Source of the DNA: Pseudorasbora parva
Lineage: Eukaryota; Chordata; Actinopteri; Cypriniformes; Gobionidae
DNA: 64,000 nucleotides
Reading direction: 5' to 3'
Assembly: GCF_024679245.1 (NCBI RefSeq)
Contig: NC_090191.1
Span: 37,787,982 to 37,851,981, forward strand
Shown here: positions 59,540 to 64,000 of the stretch, piece after piece
Numbering within the stretch: position 1 is the stretch's first letter
How the letters are laid out: each line of letters begins with the position of its first letter
Made by a program: the position numbers and the translations under genes
Notes under the pieces: generated by a model
What the model was told of the DNA's origin: nothing
The model's input: only the letters and a program-made list of their open reading frames with translations
Databases searched by the model: none

Positions 59540-60978
59540 TGCTGTCAAATCAATTAATCACGATTAATCACTTAAAAAAATAAAGTTTCTGTTAACATAA
59601 TATATGTGTGTGTACTCAAAAAAATGATTCTAGCTGTTTGCTCAGTTTATTTAAATAAAAAAAGCTGAAACTACACAAATCTTTAGTTTTAGTTTTTACT
59701 TAAGTATCATTTTACTTGATTTTATTAGGTTAAATGAAAAAAAATGTGTTAAATGTTAAGTTAACCTAAACCATTTGTGTTGAGACTACATGAATTATTT
59801 ATTTTCCGCTGACTGAACTGGGCAGTGTATTTCTATTTCCCAGCATGCTTTGCATATGGATGCCTCAGGAGAGTAAATGTTGAAATGAAGTGCTGTTCAA
59901 TATGTTTTTAGTGAAAGGAAAGACCTGTTAATGTTATATTTGACAGTTATATTTGACATTTAAAAGTATGGGTTATGTTGGGTTAATTTTTTTTGAGGTT
60001 ACCATTATTGTGAAGTGTAGACCTTGTGGTTCAGCTGTGCTGTTCTCAACAAGCTGAAACTGTGCTAATGCCAGTGACAAGAAATGCTTTACTTCATCAT
60101 TACTTGCATGTCACATTTAACAATTGATCAAGTGTTGTTGACTAATAGTTTTTAAAGAAATAAAGAAAACTAATTCATGTGACGCAGTTCCCATAGAATA
60201 AATATGGCCAATAGTTCTTTCCCTCTCTATCCTACTTTATCTAGTTGGAATGACATGATTTTTTTAGTAGTTTTGACTAAAGTATTTTAAGTTAATACAA
60301 CAAGATTAAAACAAATTTGTGTAGTTGAGCTGACACTATTAAATTAAGCTGTGACCAACCATAGTAATTAAGTTGAATCAACCTTAATAAATTAAGTTGA
60401 CCCAATGTAAGTATATTAAATTGGAATAACAGAATTGCATAATGCTGAAATAAAGCAAGATTATCATGTGGAAATACTTTCCATGATTTTTTTATGTTCA
60501 ATCAAAGAGTCATTTTTTTGAGTTTAGTACTGTATAATTATTATGTACATATAAATACACACACATGCATGTATATATTTAAGAAAAAAAGTTATATTTA
60601 TATATAAAACATTTTTAATGCTGTCAAACAATGTACATTTGAATACACACGCACATTCATGTATATATTTAAGAAATATTTGCATTTATATATTGTATAT
60701 TTAAATAAATTATATATAAATATAAAAAATTCTTAAATGTATACATACATATATATATTACATAATTAATATATATTAATCGTTTGAATATTTATATGTA
60801 ATATAAATTATATAAATGTATGTACCGTATATACATGTAAATTTTTTCTTAAATATATACATGAATGTGTATGTATTTTATATATATAATAATTATGCAA
60901 AGTACACACACACATTATGTATGTTACAAATTTTTATTTTGTGTATACGATTAATCGTGATTAATTGATTTGACAGCA
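59540..60978. mobile_element. Inverted-repeat element with 30-bp ends, carrying a nested insertion
   Basis: TGCTGTCAAATCAATTAATC plus CACGATTAATC at 59540 recurs as an exact complement ending at 60978. The outer parts are AT-rich with tatatatt and acacaca motifs. The interior (59614-60523) is a second element with its own ACTCAAAAAAATGA / TCATTTTTTTGAGT inverted ends. In the 5' scube1 intron. Confidence 0.8.
59614..60523. mobile_element. Nested MITE-like element
   Basis: A 14-bp perfect terminal inverted repeat (ACTCAAAAAAATGA) bounds about 910 bp of non-coding AT-rich DNA that interrupts the repeat at 59540-60978. Host sequence ...gtgtgtac resumes as tactgtataat after it. Confidence 0.65.
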
Positions 60979-61959
60979 CTAATATTTATATATTAGATAT
61001 ATTTTAGTTAAACAATATACTACAATAATGATTGCATTATATTTTTATAAAACGTTAAATAACCGCTTTTTGAATTAATGAACAAACAAACGGGGTCAGG
61101 TGGTCAAAAAGTAAGATATGAAAATCGAGGATTTTATAAATGATTCTTCAATTGATCTGCTTCACAAAACCAAAGACAAAATATACTGTATAATACACAA
61201 ACTAAACTGATCCAGTATTTTTATGGTGCTTTTGCCACTTTTTAGAAGACTTGAGTCCTATTAAATGAGTCAACTTCAGAACATTTTCTTCCTTTAAATC
61301 TTTGTATATTTGCTTTGTATATTTAAACAAGTTTTGACAGCTGGCCCTCAAGTCAAGGGAAAAGTTCCGGTTCTCCTTATAGCCAGTCCATCCCTCTTAC
61401 CAACATGACTCCACCTGCTACATCTCATAACTATAAGGGAAAAGACAGAGAGAAAACTATCAAAACAGAGCAAAAGAGGAAACGAGCAGCTCATGAAGGT
61501 TACTTCACCTCAAAAGCTAATATTTAATCACAGTATTTATAACCAGCGGAAGACGGTGGGCAAAACCTTCAGTGCCCACTTGCTGTCAGCACCTCAGCAG
61601 TATATGTGCATGTGTTTGTAAATGAGTGTGTGTGTGTTAGGTACAGTTCAATCAAAGTGCTTCCACCCTAAAACCAACCCAGAGAAAGTTTCAGCCATGG
61701 GAGGACTGAAATAGTTGCTCCAACATACTACTCAAAACAAAATTTTAAGGAGTCATTCACAATTTTCATGTAAAAAAAACATCATCACTAGGACTACAAG
61801 CACAAATACGCACATGCTCGTGCCCTTTGACCTCTGTAGTGACCCTGCAGGATTCCACCATCAGAGCAGGATGTTTGCTGGGGACTCGGGACAGGAGCGG
61901 GTGGCCGTGTGTGAGTGAAAGGTCTAAGATGCTACTTACATGTCTACACACACACACAC

Positions 61960-62470
<511 letters not shown>

Positions 62471-63254
62471 TCATTTTACCCACTTCCTTTCCTCACAAAA
62501 TCCAAATAAACACATTTACCACCTAACGTTCAATCAGCAATGTTTATCTTTACTGTTTTGTCTCTCTTTATCCCACCATTTCTGCTGTTATCCTTCACAG
62601 GACCATTTGTTCGCCCATGGCGTTCAGGTCTGAAAACCAGGCGTGTTCAGGGCCATTGTTGGCGTTGCTATTTTGAGGCAACTGAAAACTGAGCCACTGA
62701 CCAACAAAAACCTGGTCTAAAGTCAATAGTGACTTTAGTAGTACACTTTAATACTACTTTAGTCAATAGTCAATAGTATTTTGTGTTATTTAAAGGGCAC
62801 GTTAGTAATATGCGCCTATAGGCGGGTGAACAATGGACATACACTCTGCTTATTACACACAGGGCACAGCACACAAACATTTTTAAATACTAAAAATAAA
62901 ATTATCCCCTCTGGAGAAGCATTCAGTCTTTCTGCTTGCAAATTCCACCATGTAAATATTGAATCCGCCATGGTTCAAGCACAACTGTCTTTTAAAGGGA
63001 ATGGGAGATGAGATTCTGATTGGTTTATGGCACGTTACACCCAAAACACCTATGACTCTTAACACACATGACATTAAGAAACTAAAGATAACCATGTTGG
63101 ATCATGGACCATTTTTTTCTGTCATTAAACTATAGCAAAAGTAGATTGAGACACACCCTAAGGGCACCTGCGTCTTGTACTTCAGACAATGCACTCCAAA
63201 TGTTAAAAATTACTGTATTACTTCATATTTTTTGAGGACACTATAGTACATTTT

Positions 63255-63335
63255 GTTTTAGGATTATCTGATGAATAAAAAGTTCAAAAGAACAGCATTT
63301 TTGTAACATCATAATACATCCTTGCTGAATGTGCA
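63255..63335. repeat. Cyprinid interspersed repeat fragment
   Basis: gatgaataaaaagttcaaaa followed by acatccttgctgaatg; same family as 20341-20480. Confidence 0.55.
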
Positions 63336-63688
63336 TGGTCTCATATGGTCTCATTTGCCTGACATGGTTTGGCACCTTACATGTGTACACCTTCTTTATT
63401 ACAATGGTCTCGTTTCATAACAGTGTAGGATATGTTCCCGTTATAAAACCGTCTTACTTTAATCTTACCAGAAGCTAATGCTCATGTGCAGAAGTGATAA
63501 TGTGTCTCTATCAATGTGTACAGAATGTGTGCAAAAGGACTGTGTGTGTGCATGTGAGTTTGGGTCGTATTCCTCTCATGTGCTCATAAATCATCCGCCT
63601 GTATTTCTCCACCATCGTCTGAACTGTAGAGGTGGCGCCGAGGTGAGCCAATGCATTAATGATTTTCTCCCGACAGAGAGAGAGAAAT

Positions 63689-63811
<123 letters not shown>

Positions 63812-63949
63812 CACTTGCATGCACACACACCTTGTATGTTGTTTTTACATGTTACTTTTTTGTCCTTTTGGGAGCTTGACAGATGTGGTCACTATGTACA
63901 GTTAAATTTCTAAATTTCTCCTTTTTTATGGGAAAAAGAACAGCGTGCA

Positions 63950-64000
63950 GGTTTGGAAACGACATGAGGGTGAGTAAATAACGACAGGATTTGCCTTTTT
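63950..64000. repeat. TTAAAGGGATAGTTCACCC-family repeat, cut by window edge
   Basis: ggaaacgacatgagggtgag and taaataacgacaggattt match the right half of the family. Confidence 0.5.

Overview
The window is vertebrate genomic DNA from a ray-finned fish, most likely a cyprinid (carp, goldfish, barb or zebrafish relative). The evidence is two spliced genes with vertebrate-type introns, many long CA/GT and GA/CT microsatellites, several Tc1-like and hAT-like DNA transposon remnants, and repeat families that I recognise as abundant in cyprinid genomes. Examples of the last are the 'GGGATAGTTCACCCAAAA' family, the 'AGCATATTAGAATGATTTCTG' family and the 'TGCTGTCAAATCAATTAATCACGATTAATC' inverted-repeat family. 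There is no prokaryotic gene, CRISPR array, operon or recognisable tRNA/rRNA gene.

Both genes lie on the minus strand. At the left (about 1.5-15.7 kb) is the 5' part of mpped1, a class III metallophosphoesterase. A probable non-coding first exon lies at about 15.5 kb. The start-codon exon (14070-14236) and two further coding exons (13122-13303 and 1507-1732) carry metal-binding motifs I-III (DTH, GDFTE, GNHE). The remaining 3' exons lie to the left of base 1. A 15.7-18.6 kb spacer separates it from the 3' end of scube1.

scube1 fills 19.2-53.7 kb: I can place 19 coding exons with consensus splice sites and a continuous reading frame of about 865 codons, ending in the RFLRPYK C-terminus at 19245. 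In order they encode EGF-like domains, a short linker exon with a KRVKRR basic cluster, further EGF-like domains (three with DIDEC starts), a cysteine-poor/basic spacer, three GCC2/GCC3-type cysteine-rich repeats, a CUB domain split over two exons, and a conserved tail. The signal peptide and first EGF domains must lie to the right of 64 kb, so 53.75-64 kb is intron. Nearly all introns are phase 1, so most exons can be skipped without breaking frame.

Introns and spacer hold a large load of mobile elements: one full-length Tc1-like copy (48813-50443) with terminal inverted repeats, TA duplications and a frame-broken transposase; two deleted copies of another Tc1-like family (about 19.7-20.1 and 36.0-36.8 kb); hAT-like non-autonomous elements with 8-bp duplications (9451-10384 and 17065-17223); several MITE-like elements; a LINE reverse-transcriptase tail (35.2-35.7 kb); and polypurine/AAAGG satellite DNA flanking a scube1 exon.

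The two genes do not form a pathway. SCUBE proteins are secreted or surface-tethered EGF/CUB glycoproteins that act in Hedgehog/BMP-type signalling and adhesion; MPPED proteins are cytosolic phosphoesterases. Their adjacency is conserved synteny (human SCUBE1-MPPED1, 22q13). I found no undescribed functional system. The observations most worth following are places where simple repeats directly form splice-acceptor tracts, the linker exon, and the gene orientation.
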